Positions 25,757 through 34,044 are shown, numbered from the stretch's first letter. The stretch is 41,582 bases of DNA from Nitrososphaerota archaeon (GCA_028820595.1 JAPPIP010000081.1:1-41582), one strand, 5' to 3'. A program made the numbers and translations. Notes: generated by a model not told the origin, from the sequence alone.

Positions 25757-26608
25757 TCACCTATTGCGCGTGGCGTCATTCCTGCCACGGCTGTCGTCAT
25801 CCGAACAGTATCCCGCAAGCGCCTCGACTGCGGAGAGCACGGCAAGCCAGCTCGTCTTCGGGTTTGTCGGGGACGGCACGTTCTCAATCTCAAACGTCAT
25901 CCTCCCAAAGGCCCCGGACGCCTCGACCCTGTGGGTGTTCCTGTCCGTGTTGGGATCGGCCACCATGCGCACGATGGTCCTGCTCCCCCCTATCCCCGCA
26001 AGCGAGAGGGCGGCGGCAACGTTCACGTTTGCGGGAAACAGGGAGACGGCGTCCACTGCAGGGCCCTCGTACAGCACGGCAGGCGAAGTGATTCCGTCGT
26101 GGACGGCGTCCGACTTGTCAAAGAACGGCGCCCCCCGCAGCGAGTCAGGGTGCTTCGTGGTGGTCAGCGTGACGCGCTCCAGCTTGTCACGAACCGCACG
26201 TATGCCGTCAAGCCCGGCTATGGCCCCGCTCGGGATGATGATGCGAGTGCCGAACTCTTTTGCAGCCTCAAATATCACGTCATGGATCGAGTCGTCAAGC
26301 AGGGCCCCGACGGACATTATCATGAGGTCCTTGCGGTTCTGTATCACTGCCAGAGCCGAGTCCCGGAGTGCCTGCTGGGCGGCGGCCTCTACTATAATGT
26401 CGGTGCGGCTTGTAAACAGCAGGTTCGGGTTGGACGTTATCTCAGGCCTGGATTCCGGAAGGCGGGACGCAAGCGACTCTGCAGCGGCGCGTGAAGCGTC
26501 ATAAATGTGGGTCAGCTCGGCCCGTATGGAGCGGTCCTCTATCGCGAGCGCGATTGCAGAACCGATTGTGCCGCAGCCCAGCAGTCCGACCCTCTTCAAC
26601 ACGTGCAT
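25757..26608 (-). CDS. nadX: L-aspartate dehydrogenase
   Basis: 283-residue NAD(P)-dependent aspartate dehydrogenase supplying iminoaspartate to NadA in place of the flavoenzyme NadB. The Rossmann motif VGLLGCGTIGSAIALAI is at the N-terminus, then IIVEAAAQQALRD, IMSVGALLDD, IIIPSGAIAGLDGIRAVRD, FPANVNVAAALSLAG and DPNTDRNTHRVEASGAFG. These are the typical DUF108/NadX landmarks. An AT-rich promoter-like stretch (about 26622-26638) precedes the ATG. nadA follows 158 nt downstream. Confidence 0.93.
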   Translation of the reverse strand: MHVLKRVGLLGCGTIGSAIALAIEDRSIRAELTHIYDASRAAAESLASRLPESRPEITSNPNLLFTSRTDIIVEAAAQQALRDSALAVIQNRKDLMIMSVGALLDDSIHDVIFEAAKEFGTRIIIPSGAIAGLDGIRAVRDKLERVTLTTTKHPDSLRGAPFFDKSDAVHDGITSPAVLYEGPAVDAVSLFPANVNVAAALSLAGIGGSRTIVRMVADPNTDRNTHRVEASGAFGRMTFEIENVPSPTNPKTSWLAVLSAVEALAGYCSDDDSRGRNDATRNR

Positions 26609-26683
26609 TGCGGTGCGATGCTAATTAAGTTTAGATTACGCGCAGGCAAAATCTGCGCGCCATCCGGGCACTCGGTGCCCAAT

Positions 26684-26691
26684 ACTTTTAT
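26684..26691 (+). promoter_or_regulatory. TATA-like box of the surface-protein gene
   Basis: ACTTTTAT is 23-30 nt upstream of the ATG at 26714. Confidence 0.5.
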
Positions 26692-26713
26692 GACAAACGG
26701 GACAAAACCAGAC

Positions 26714-28180
26714 ATGGATTGCCGTTACTGGATGGCGGCGGCAGCGTGCTGTGCCTTGCTATGCGCCGGGACCATGGCAACGTATGTAACCCACAGCGAC
26801 GGCCACGGCAGCAGCAGCAGCAGCAGTGTACTGCAAGGCCATCATGATTATGCGCAGAGCGCGTTTGCAGACGCCGAGGATGGGCAGCCGTTGTCGTCTT
26901 CTGAGACGGACCTCGAGCCGCCAAAAAAACAGACAGAATCGGGCGTCATGTCGCACGACGTCACATGCCGTGCGCACCACGTGCTTGCAATCAGGGTGAG
27001 CCAAGAGCCGGTGTGCGTCACGCCAGGAACCGCGGAGATACTGGCAGAGAGGGGCATAATAGAGAGGATAATAGGGCCCAGCACGGCCACCGCCGGGACC
27101 GCATCAGGGGAGACAGGCCAGGCGCAGGGCGGAGCGGGGGCCGGCGCAGGCGAGTCGAGCGGGGATCCACCCGGAGACGGCCACGGCACATCGCTTGGCG
27201 CGGACAATTCCACAAGCGGAGTTGCAGTAAGCGGCAGCAGCGGCGCCATAACTGGCAGCAACGCGACAACCGGAGCGGCGGATACCGTCGGGGGCCCGGA
27301 GGCGGCGGAGGCTCAGACGCCACACGCGGGGCAGAACAGTACGGACAGCGCCACTGCAGGGCCGGAATCAGGGGCGGCGGCAGAACCGGCCACCAATTCG
27401 TCATCATCACCGTCGCCGCCGTCAGCGTCACCAACGGCAGCAGCGACGGACGAGCAGGAGCGGCGCAGCGCACACCAGGGCAGCGTCAGTACGATCCCCG
27501 CATCAAGCTCGACTGTCTTGAACTTTTACGTCACAGACGACGATCTGAACGTCGCCTCGAACGCGGCAGAGACCATACCCACAGAGGGGCTGCTCAAGTT
27601 TGCCATAAACGGCATTCCAATAGAGGGCCCCGACACCATGACTGAGACGGGCCCCGACACGGGGCAGTTCCACGTCAGGCTGGAGCTTCCGCCCACGATA
27701 GACGGGCGGCCGATTACCCACAACGACGTGGTGGACGTCACGTATATCGACCAGGCGGGCAGATCGGGCGAGAGCCAGTCGGTCACAAAATCGTTCACGC
27801 TCTCAAGCACGTATGCCCACATGCAGTCGGAGGGTGACGGCAAGAAGCGCATAGGGCACGAGTTCACGCTCAGGATATACGAGCCTGACGCGAACATGGA
27901 CTCGAAGGAGGAGAACAGGATACCGTTGAACAGATTCGAGTTCAGGAGCGAGGGCAACATCAGGGTGACGCTTGACCACGGCGCGTTTGATGCCAACCGG
28001 AGCCACATGGTGGAGACGGGCCCCAACACGGGTACGTTCGAGGTGACGATCAAGATACCGCGCCAGATCGACGGCAAGGTCATACACATAGGCGACTGGT
28101 ACGAGATCACATATTACGACATGTCCACGCCGTCAGGAACCTCAGAGGAGATAGTCCTGAGGGGAGAGATAGGGGTGTGA
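26714..28180 (+). CDS. Exported surface protein with low-complexity stalk and two beta repeats
   Basis: 488 residues. An N-terminal hydrophobic segment (about residues 6-24) acts as signal or anchor. A Cys pair near residues 85 and 101 is followed by a long Gly/Ser/Thr/Ala/Pro-rich region (about 120-255) that is probably glycosylated and extended. The C-terminal 230 residues hold two related domains, each with an ETGPxTGxFxV phrase (TETGPDTGQFHV and VETGPNTGTFEV), then an IDGxxI turn and a VDVTYID/YEITYYD strand. Such ETGPNTG repeats are frequent in thaumarchaeal surface and S-layer-like proteins as far as I recall. A stretch of AGC codons near 26805-26824 encodes consecutive serines. The start is placed by the TATA box. 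Confidence 0.72.
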   Translation: MDCRYWMAAAACCALLCAGTMATYVTHSDGHGSSSSSSVLQGHHDYAQSAFADAEDGQPLSSSETDLEPPKKQTESGVMSHDVTCRAHHVLAIRVSQEPVCVTPGTAEILAERGIIERIIGPSTATAGTASGETGQAQGGAGAGAGESSGDPPGDGHGTSLGADNSTSGVAVSGSSGAITGSNATTGAADTVGGPEAAEAQTPHAGQNSTDSATAGPESGAAAEPATNSSSSPSPPSASPTAAATDEQERRSAHQGSVSTIPASSSTVLNFYVTDDDLNVASNAAETIPTEGLLKFAINGIPIEGPDTMTETGPDTGQFHVRLELPPTIDGRPITHNDVVDVTYIDQAGRSGESQSVTKSFTLSSTYAHMQSEGDGKKRIGHEFTLRIYEPDANMDSKEENRIPLNRFEFRSEGNIRVTLDHGAFDANRSHMVETGPNTGTFEVTIKIPRQIDGKVIHIGDWYEITYYDMSTPSGTSEEIVLRGEIGV

Positions 28181-28231
28181 TGGCGCAGTCCGCGGGGGCG
28201 CGTACCACTAGCGTCATTACCACTGCCGTTA

Positions 28232-28723
28232 TCACGACACGGTAATTATCCCGGTCATCCACGGATGGACTATGCAGAAATAGTCGTAGGTGCCGGCCTC
28301 GTCAAACACGTACTCAAACGAAGCCTCTGGTATGACAAGCCCGGAGTCAAACAGATCGGTTATGCCATCCGTCGTCCCGCTGGTTACGGTATGGGCCGCA
28401 GTGTCATCGTTGACCCACGTGACGGCGGTGCCGGCTGCCACCTCCAGATTGTACGGCAGGTAGCAGGCATTGTCGGCCTTGCATTCAGGGGTGGACGTTC
28501 CAAGGGGCATCGAGACGACGGGCGGCGGCGATTCTACAACCTCCACTTCATCGACGGGCGGGAGGCCCGGCACCATTGGGGCCGGCACGGGCGCCCTCTC
28601 GGCGACAATCTCGTCAGGATCCATCGCGACGAACCCGAGGGATACCGCAACCAGGATGCCCACTGCCGCAATCACGCCATAGGAAAAGTTTGCCAGCAGT
28701 TCATCCCCCCGTGAGCTTTGCAA
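28232..28723 (-). CDS. Membrane-anchored blue copper protein (plastocyanin-like)
   Basis: 163 residues: an N-terminal membrane anchor (about residues 14-34), a Pro/Val/Glu-rich spacer and a C-terminal cupredoxin domain. The type-1 copper ligands are all present: His111 in AAHTVTS, and Cys150, His153 and Met156 in YFCIVHPWM. It should shuttle electrons outside the membrane. It resembles the C-terminal domain of the five-TM cupredoxin at 15.5 kb. The TTG start at 28723 lies within the end of the upstream HEAT-repeat gene (23-nt overlap); a GTG near 28677 would lose most of the anchor's upstream residues and is less likely. Confidence 0.85.
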   Translation of the reverse strand: MQSSRGDELLANFSYGVIAAVGILVAVSLGFVAMDPDEIVAERAPVPAPMVPGLPPVDEVEVVESPPPVVSMPLGTSTPECKADNACYLPYNLEVAAGTAVTWVNDDTAAHTVTSGTTDGITDLFDSGLVIPEASFEYVFDEAGTYDYFCIVHPWMTGIITVS

Positions 28724-29231
28724 ACTGCTCGTTTTTGCAGAGCGTCTCCATGAAGCGTATGTTTGAAAGAGCCACCACGGCGGAGTCCACCACCGGCTTG
28801 TCGGGATCCGACAGCGCGCCCTGCAGCGCCTCCTTTGCCTCGCTTGATCCCACCACGCCCAGGGCTATTGCCGCCTCGTGCCGGACAAAGAGGCTCGGAT
28901 CGTTGAGGGTGGCGTCGGCAAGGGGCGGTATTCCCGTCGAATGCCCCATCTGGCCCAGCGAAAAGGCCGCCTCGTGCCGGACCAGCTCGCTCTCGTCGTT
29001 CTTTAGAACCCGCGCAATGTACTCGACCTTGTCCTCCCCGCCAAAGTCCACCAGTATGCAGGTGGCCCTGGTCCTTACCACGTAATCCGGATGGTCCAAG
29101 AGATTCACAAAATATTCGGTGTCGCGCGACTCGTACTTTGACTCCATCTCAGAGAAAAGCGTCATCCTATCCTCTGGCACTACTTGCAATTTGGCTTGAC
29201 GGACTATGCGGCCTATATTAGTTACGCTCAT
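28701..29231 (-). CDS. HEAT-repeat protein
   Basis: 176 residues of helical HEAT/PBS-lyase repeats: VRTRATCILVDFG, LVRHEAAFSLGQMG, FVRHEAAIALGVVG and VVDSAVVALSNI, each about 31 residues apart. This is a protein-interaction scaffold, without the metal ligands needed for deoxyhypusine hydroxylase. The start is uncertain: ATG 29231 (preceded by TTG 29234) keeps the longest plausible N-terminus, while ATG 29165 is an alternative. Its 3' end overlaps the copper-protein gene by 23 nt, which implies coupling. Confidence 0.8.
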   Translation of the reverse strand: MSVTNIGRIVRQAKLQVVPEDRMTLFSEMESKYESRDTEYFVNLLDHPDYVVRTRATCILVDFGGEDKVEYIARVLKNDESELVRHEAAFSLGQMGHSTGIPPLADATLNDPSLFVRHEAAIALGVVGSSEAKEALQGALSDPDKPVVDSAVVALSNIRFMETLCKNEQFAKLTGG

Positions 29232-29404
29232 CAAGCGCAGGGCCGCTCACGCGAACCACGAAGAAGAGGCGGCCTATACAGCAGGGCCTGCAGCCGGGCT
29301 GCGCCTGCCGGCGGCGGACTAACTGGAATGACCGTATCTCGCGCCCTGCTTACGCACGCGGCGCCAACCGACCAGGGCGCGTACGCGCAGGCAGTGACAA
29401 ACCG

Positions 29405-29410
29405 TTAAAT
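29405..29410 (+). promoter_or_regulatory. TATA-like box of tRNA-Leu
   Basis: TTAAAT lies 26-31 nt upstream of the first base of the tRNA. Confidence 0.5.
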
Positions 29411-29461
29411 CTCACGCGGCGTCATTGAGAAAAGAGGAGGAGTAATCAAGCCTGGCCAAAG

Positions 29462-29483
29462 CAAGCCGTAACGGCTTTTGGAC
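29462..29483 (+). other. Non-canonical D-arm intron of tRNA-Leu
   Basis: A 22-nt intron between tRNA positions 23 and 24. The exon CCAA (29456-29459) pairs with TTGG (29478-29481) as the 4-bp central helix. Three-nucleotide bulges AGC and ACA flank it, with cuts after the second base of each, and an internal AAGCCG/CGGCTT hairpin closes the structure. This is a textbook bulge-helix-bulge. Confidence 0.85.
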
Positions 29484-29497
29484 ATGCAGGACTTAAG

Positions 29498-29511
29498 ATC
29501 AAACATGGGCG
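29498..29511 (+). other. Canonical anticodon-loop intron of tRNA-Leu
   Basis: A 14-nt intron after position 37. CTTA pairs with TGGG (two G-U pairs) as the central helix, the bulges are AGA and CGA, and the outer helix is the anticodon stem CAGGA/TCCTG. Confidence 0.82.
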
Positions 29512-29676
29512 ATCCTGTCTCTCAGGAGTTCGTGGGTTCAAATCCCGCCTCCTCCACCTAGAGGTCGCCGGCCGGCATCAGATGGCCGCGGACTCGACGG
29601 CCTGAAGGAGTCGCACGGGCTGCAAGCGGCCGGCTGCACGTATAGGATTAAACGGCACGTGCAAGACACCCGCGTG

Positions 29677-29991
29677 ATGAAGATGGGCAAACCGCCGGCC
29701 TGGCCCGCCGCATCGTCGACTGCCGTGCCGCTTGCAGGCGTCACATGCATGGTGCTGGGGGCTCTGATCATGACGTTTGACTATCCGCAGATCGAGTACT
29801 TGGGGGGATTTGGCGCGGATGCAGGCGACGCGGCGATGTCGGCCGCAGGCGACGCGGAGCAGAGGTCGCTGCACGGCCGGCTTGTAACAGAGTTTGTCAT
29901 CGGGGCCGCAATATTTGGCGCGGGTGCCGTAATGTGCGTGCCCAGGGCGGCCTCGGCGCTGCTACGCCGCGGCAGGCGGCACGTCAGGTAG
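29677..29991 (+). CDS. Small two-TM membrane protein
   Basis: 104 residues with hydrophobic segments at about residues 13-34 and 73-92, separated by an Ala/Gly/Asp-rich loop and ending in a basic tail (RRGRRHVR). I do not recognise the family. The ATG at 29677 fits an AT-rich TATAGGATTAAA stretch at 29641-29652; a GTG at 29659 is an alternative. The last 30 nt overlap the 3' end of the convergent pheT gene. Confidence 0.55.
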   Translation: MKMGKPPAWPAASSTAVPLAGVTCMVLGALIMTFDYPQIEYLGGFGADAGDAAMSAAGDAEQRSLHGRLVTEFVIGAAIFGAGAVMCVPRAASALLRRGRRHVR

Positions 29992-31755
29992 CGACACCTC
30001 AAATCCGGCTGCCGGAACCCTGATCCTATATGCAGATAGTATGGCGGGGTCTATCTCGCCCGCGTATCCTATGACGTGGCGGCGTCCGCGCGCGCGGCCC
30101 CCGCCGGCGCCATCGCGTATGATGATGGAGACCTTTGCGCACCTGCCGTCTGCAAACATGTGGTGCAGCGCAGGCGCGGTGCGTATCTCCGACGCGTCTG
30201 AAACGGCCGCGCCAAGGACGGTCTGCAGCACGGACTTTGCCTCTGAAAAGCCCGAGTCGGTGTGCGCCGCGACGGCCGCCACGTGCATCCTCTCAGACAC
30301 GGGGGGGGCATCATCTGCCCGCTTGCTGGAACCCGCCGCCCTGCGCCCGCCCCTCAGGAACACGGTTCCGGTCTCGTACAGCTTCTGAGGGTATTCCTCG
30401 TGTATGTTCCTGGACAGGTTCTCTACGAGCCCGGGGAGTAGCGAGTCGCGCAGCACGGAATGTTCGCGGCTCTTCGAATCAACTGCCGAGATCATGCGGC
30501 TCCGGGGGGGCGTCCGGCGGCCTGCCATCTCGTACAGTATGCGCGCGTTGCTCAGGCCGGGGTTAAGGGCCTCGACGTACCCCATCCCGACCAGTGCCAT
30601 GTCGATCGCGTCATGTGTAACCGACGCGGCGTCATAGGCCCCGAATGTCTTGGACGGCGACAGCACGGGCCGTATGCGCCACGTGCCGTATCCCAGGGCG
30701 ATCTCCTCGACCAGGTCGACCTCTGACACGATGTCTGGCCTGTACGGTGGCACCAGGCACGGTATGACATCGTTTTGGCCGCCACCGCTGCTATCCTGCG
30801 GCACAGGCTGCAGCCTGCACCTCTCAAGGCACGACGCCGCGTCCGACACGGACAGTCCCAGCCCGAGCATCTCGTTGGCACGTCCCACCGATACTGGTAT
30901 GGTGCGGGTCTCAAGCGGGGGGGTCCTGTTCCGGCCGCCCCCGATCCCGATCCGCTCCAGGGAGAACCCCGCGGCGCGCAGAGTGACCGCCACTATGGCA
31001 AGGGCGTCCTCCGCCGCATGTTGAGATACGCCCGTGACATCCACAAAGATGTCAGTCGTGCCGGTTGTAACCGCAGTCATTGCCGAGTTTATAATCGGGG
31101 GCAGCGATACGGTGTTGCCGCCGCCGTCAAGGATGGCGGGGAACCTTTCATGCCCCGCCACTAGGTGGCCGTATGCGCGGCCCGCCTTCGTCCCCTTTAT
31201 GATCTGGGATATGGTCATCTCCTTCGTCTCGTTGAGCGGCACAAACCTGTGTCCCGCGGACACGGCCGTATACGTGAGGGGAAACCCGCCGGATATCTTT
31301 GAGGCGTCGTGCAGCCCTATGGCGACCTTTTTGCGGCCGCGTCCCAGCCCGAGGTGCAGGTCCTCCTGCAGCGTGACCAGCTGCCGCAGCATGTGGTCGT
31401 CGAGCGTCCCGCCCCTTGCCATTATGCCCGTGATGACCGGGCGCACGCCGGCCACCTGCCGCCTTGCCACGATCCGATCCGGCCCCGACGGGGCGGGGGG
31501 GGCCGCATCAAGCGGCACCGGCCCCATCCTGACGCCAAGCAGGCCCTGCAGCGCAAGCGATACCCCCACGTCGGTGGCATAGTCCGGCCTGTTGGGACTG
31601 TACTCTATGCGCACCGCGTCGCCGTCATCATACTCTATGTCAAGCCCCAGGTACGGTAGTTTCTCGGATATCTCGTCTCGCGACACGCGCGTGCCACCGC
31701 CGCCGCGGGACACCAGTCCCTCCAGCCTCTCATACGACAGCTCCACTACTGGCAT
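29962..31755 (-). CDS. pheT: Phenylalanyl-tRNA synthetase beta subunit
   Basis: 597-residue beta subunit of archaeal PheRS. MPVVELSYERLEGLV is the typical start; EYSPNRPDY, the B3/B4 editing-domain region (LHLGLGRGRKKVAIGLHD) and a C-terminal catalytic-like domain with VEALNPGLSN and SVLRDSLLPGLVENLSRN follow. It starts directly at the base after the pheS stop (31755/31756), so the two subunits are cotranslated and form the (alphabeta)2 enzyme. Confidence 0.95.
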   Translation of the reverse strand: MPVVELSYERLEGLVSRGGGGTRVSRDEISEKLPYLGLDIEYDDGDAVRIEYSPNRPDYATDVGVSLALQGLLGVRMGPVPLDAAPPAPSGPDRIVARRQVAGVRPVITGIMARGGTLDDHMLRQLVTLQEDLHLGLGRGRKKVAIGLHDASKISGGFPLTYTAVSAGHRFVPLNETKEMTISQIIKGTKAGRAYGHLVAGHERFPAILDGGGNTVSLPPIINSAMTAVTTGTTDIFVDVTGVSQHAAEDALAIVAVTLRAAGFSLERIGIGGGRNRTPPLETRTIPVSVGRANEMLGLGLSVSDAASCLERCRLQPVPQDSSGGGQNDVIPCLVPPYRPDIVSEVDLVEEIALGYGTWRIRPVLSPSKTFGAYDAASVTHDAIDMALVGMGYVEALNPGLSNARILYEMAGRRTPPRSRMISAVDSKSREHSVLRDSLLPGLVENLSRNIHEEYPQKLYETGTVFLRGGRRAAGSSKRADDAPPVSERMHVAAVAAHTDSGFSEAKSVLQTVLGAAVSDASEIRTAPALHHMFADGRCAKVSIIIRDGAGGGRARGRRHVIGYAGEIDPAILSAYRIRVPAAGFEVSLPDVPPAAA

Positions 31756-33210
31756 CTACGCGTCGTCCCTCCGCCTCATGCCGCGCAGCAGCCCCAGGTT
31801 GTTCGCGTAAAACTCCCGCACGTCGTCCACGCCGTACTTTAGCATCGCAATGCGCTCCACCCCGCCGCCCCAGGCCAGCACTGGGTGCTTCAGCCCCCGG
31901 GTCACGTGCGGGTGGAATATGCCCATGCCGAACAGCTCGACCCACTTGCCGAGCCTCTCATTGTATACCATCGACTGGAACGAGGGCTCCGTATACGGGA
32001 AGAAGGTGGGCCAGAACCTTACTTTCGGGAGTCCGAGCCTGCGGTAAAACTCTGCCTGTATCCCCATCAGGCCCCGTATGGTGGAGCCGGCCTCGTGGAC
32101 CACGCCCTCCACCTGGGTAAACTCGGCCAGGTGCTTGTAGCTGGTCTTCTCGTTCCTAAACACGCGCCCAAGCGAGAATATCCGCGCGTCGCCCAGGGCG
32201 TCCGGCGACTGCAGGAGGCGACGCAGCGTGACGCAGGTGGTGTGCGTGCGCAGCACCATCCTCCCTGCCTCCGCGGCGTCCCACTTCTGGTGCCACGTGT
32301 CCCTGTGCGCCTTTGAGATGCGCCTGGTGTGCGCCGGCGTCGAGTCGAGCCCGCCCGGTGCGACGTCCAGGTAGAACGTGTCCTGCATCTCCCTCGAGGG
32401 ATGGTCCTGCGGGGTGAGCAGCGCGTCAAAGTTCCAAAAGCACGGCTGCACCACGCTGCCGGACACCTCCGAGAACCCCATGGTAACAAATATCTCCCTT
32501 ATTTCGGATATGACCTCCTTGAGCGGGTGCCTGCGCCCGCGCGGCGCGGCCGGCACGTCTGCCCCCACGTCTATCGCGCCCGCCTTGGCCCCCCCTTCCC
32601 GGCCCTCGTCGAACGACGCGTCGACGCTCCCGGCGGCCTCGGACAGCGAGACGTGCTTTGTCTTTGTGACGGTCTTTGTGACTAGCTCGGGCCGCCGGAG
32701 CAGCGACTCCAGATCCGAGGGATCCACCGATTCTGCGCTTATGGGACCTCCCTCGGCGCCCGCAAGCGCGCGCATGGTGGCCTCGCCGGGCAGCATCCCA
32801 GGGATGTCCTTGGGCGGGGCGGCGGATACGACGATGCGCCCCTTCTCGGACCTTGTGGCGGCCCACCCGTTTCTCTTTACAATCCCCATGGCCACCCCAA
32901 ACAGCGGGCCCATGTTGTCCTGAAGGACGGGCATCTCCTGCGGCCCCCCCTTCAACAGCATGTCCAAAAGCTGTCTTTCCGGAAGCATCGTGTGCGGAAG
33001 GCGCATGCCGTTTTTGCCAAGCGATATTGCAGTCTCCTCGGATTCGGACACCTCGGCGAGCCCCTTGTGGCGCAGCCACTCGACCCCGCGGCGCGCCTGG
33101 TCAAGCGAGAGCCCGGCAGAACCGGCCAGCCTGCCGAGTGACTGGTGGGGCTCGGAGCGGAGGGACGAGATTATTTTTTTCTCTATTATGTGCAGCACCA
33201 TCTCCGGCAT
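31756..33210 (-). CDS. pheS: Phenylalanyl-tRNA synthetase alpha subunit
   Basis: The catalytic subunit, about 484 residues. N-terminal winged-helix DNA/tRNA-binding repeats (LRSEPHQSLGRLAGSAGLS) precede the class II core: motif 2 FRNEKTSYKHLAEFTQVEG and motif 3 HPVLAWGGGVERIAMLKYG. The ATG at 33210 fits an AT-rich CATTCATAATG promoter-like stretch at about 33233-33243; a start at 33201 (MVLHII) is also possible. pheT follows immediately. Confidence 0.95.
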   Translation of the reverse strand: MPEMVLHIIEKKIISSLRSEPHQSLGRLAGSAGLSLDQARRGVEWLRHKGLAEVSESEETAISLGKNGMRLPHTMLPERQLLDMLLKGGPQEMPVLQDNMGPLFGVAMGIVKRNGWAATRSEKGRIVVSAAPPKDIPGMLPGEATMRALAGAEGGPISAESVDPSDLESLLRRPELVTKTVTKTKHVSLSEAAGSVDASFDEGREGGAKAGAIDVGADVPAAPRGRRHPLKEVISEIREIFVTMGFSEVSGSVVQPCFWNFDALLTPQDHPSREMQDTFYLDVAPGGLDSTPAHTRRISKAHRDTWHQKWDAAEAGRMVLRTHTTCVTLRRLLQSPDALGDARIFSLGRVFRNEKTSYKHLAEFTQVEGVVHEAGSTIRGLMGIQAEFYRRLGLPKVRFWPTFFPYTEPSFQSMVYNERLGKWVELFGMGIFHPHVTRGLKHPVLAWGGGVERIAMLKYGVDDVREFYANNLGLLRGMRRRDDA

Positions 33211-33360
33211 TGAACGCTGGGGGGGACGCAAGCATTATGAATGTAATCGCAGGGGCCACGGGTGACTGCGTGAACGGCAGAGTCGGCGGCATCTGCATGA
33301 ATACGAAGTTGACGCCCAGTTTTAGGGGATCGTGAACTCATGCGCCGAATCGCCTCATAC

Positions 33361-33368
33361 TTTTATAA
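33361..33368 (+). promoter_or_regulatory. TATA-like box of hicB
   Basis: TTTTATAA lies 25-32 nt upstream of the ATG at 33393. Confidence 0.65.
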
Positions 33369-33392
33369 TGGAGGCCGCAAATATACGCAGGG

Positions 33393-33605
33393 ATGAAGTT
33401 TCGAGTACTCATAAAACAAGACGAGGATGGGGCATTCACATCCGAGGTTCCGGAACTTCCGGGGTGCATATCACAAGGAAGCACGAGAGATGCAGCTTTG
33501 GAAAACATCAAGGATGCAATCTCCGGATACATTACCAGTCTTAAAAAACATGATGAGCCAATTCCGTTTTCCATTCATGAAGAGACTGTCGACATACAGG
33601 TCTGA
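33393..33605 (+). CDS. hicB: HicB-family antitoxin
   Basis: 70 residues with the partially degraded RNase H fold of HicB antitoxins: MKFRVLIKQDEDGAFTSEVPELPGCISQG, then TRDAALENIKDAISGYI. No C-terminal DNA-binding helix is visible, so autoregulation may need HicA or another factor. Base composition is visibly lower in GC than in the neighbours, which suggests recent transfer. The toxin gene follows 49 nt downstream, an antitoxin-first order. TATA-led. Confidence 0.88.
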   Translation: MKFRVLIKQDEDGAFTSEVPELPGCISQGSTRDAALENIKDAISGYITSLKKHDEPIPFSIHEETVDIQV

Positions 33606-33654
33606 ACGCCAAGGATGGAACGTCTTTTATTATCAGCGTCATTTCACAAGAGGG

Positions 33655-33876
33655 ATGAGGCTGCCCATAGTATCTGCAAGAGATCTGATAAAAATGCTAG
33701 CCAAGATTGGGTATCTTGTAGATCATCAATCAGGAGGTCACATTATACTAAGGAATGAAAGCTACCCATATAGAAAATTAACCATCCCAAACCACAAAGA
33801 AATAGCGAGAGGAACCTTGCGTGCAATAATAAATCAGACGGGCTTATCAAAAGAGGAGTTCTTAAGACTGCGGTGA
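33655..33876 (+). CDS. hicA: HicA-family mRNA interferase toxin
   Basis: 73 residues with the double-stranded RNA-binding-like fold of HicA/YcfA: SARDLIKMLAKIGYLVDHQ, then GGHIILRN carrying the catalytic His29, and LTIPNHKEIARGTLRAIINQTGL. These ribosome-independent RNases cleave mRNA and are neutralised by HicB. An AGAGGG purine stretch just upstream can serve as a Shine-Dalgarno site. The sequence is AT-rich relative to the window. Confidence 0.88.
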   Translation: MRLPIVSARDLIKMLAKIGYLVDHQSGGHIILRNESYPYRKLTIPNHKEIARGTLRAIINQTGLSKEEFLRLR

Positions 33877-34016
33877 GATGATTCAAAACTGCGTTGTCAG
33901 TTGTTCGGGAGGGGGAGAATTCCGTCGCAGAAGATCCAGCCCGTGATCGGCGGCCGACGCGCCGCGGGTGTTACAGGCGGCGAGCTGTCCATGCCGCAGA
34001 ACCCTTCAAAAAAGAC

Positions 34017-34024
34017 TTTTTTAA
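34017..34024 (+). promoter_or_regulatory. TATA-like box of trpS
   Basis: TTTTTTAA lies 21-28 nt upstream of the ATG at 34045. Confidence 0.5.
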
Positions 34025-34044
34025 TCCCGCGCTGCATTGCGCGC

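Larger units (their letters stand above)
29436..29556 (+). tRNA. tRNA-Leu(UAA) with two bulge-helix-bulge introns
   Basis: The acceptor arms GGAGGAG and CTCCTCC pair perfectly, the T arm is GTGGG-TTCAAAT-CCCGC, and a 14-nt variable arm with a CTC/GAG stem marks a class II tRNA. The gene is 121 nt long. Removing 29462-29483 (22 nt, D arm) and 29498-29511 (14 nt, canonical site between positions 37 and 38) gives an 85-nt tRNA with D stem ATC/GAT, anticodon stem CAGGA/TCCTG and loop CTTAAGA, so the anticodon is TAA (29494-29496). CCA is not encoded in full. Confidence 0.92.

Noticed and set aside
28701-29231. Deoxyhypusine hydroxylase
   Set aside because: The protein has HEAT repeats but not the conserved His-Glu metal-binding pairs of that enzyme.
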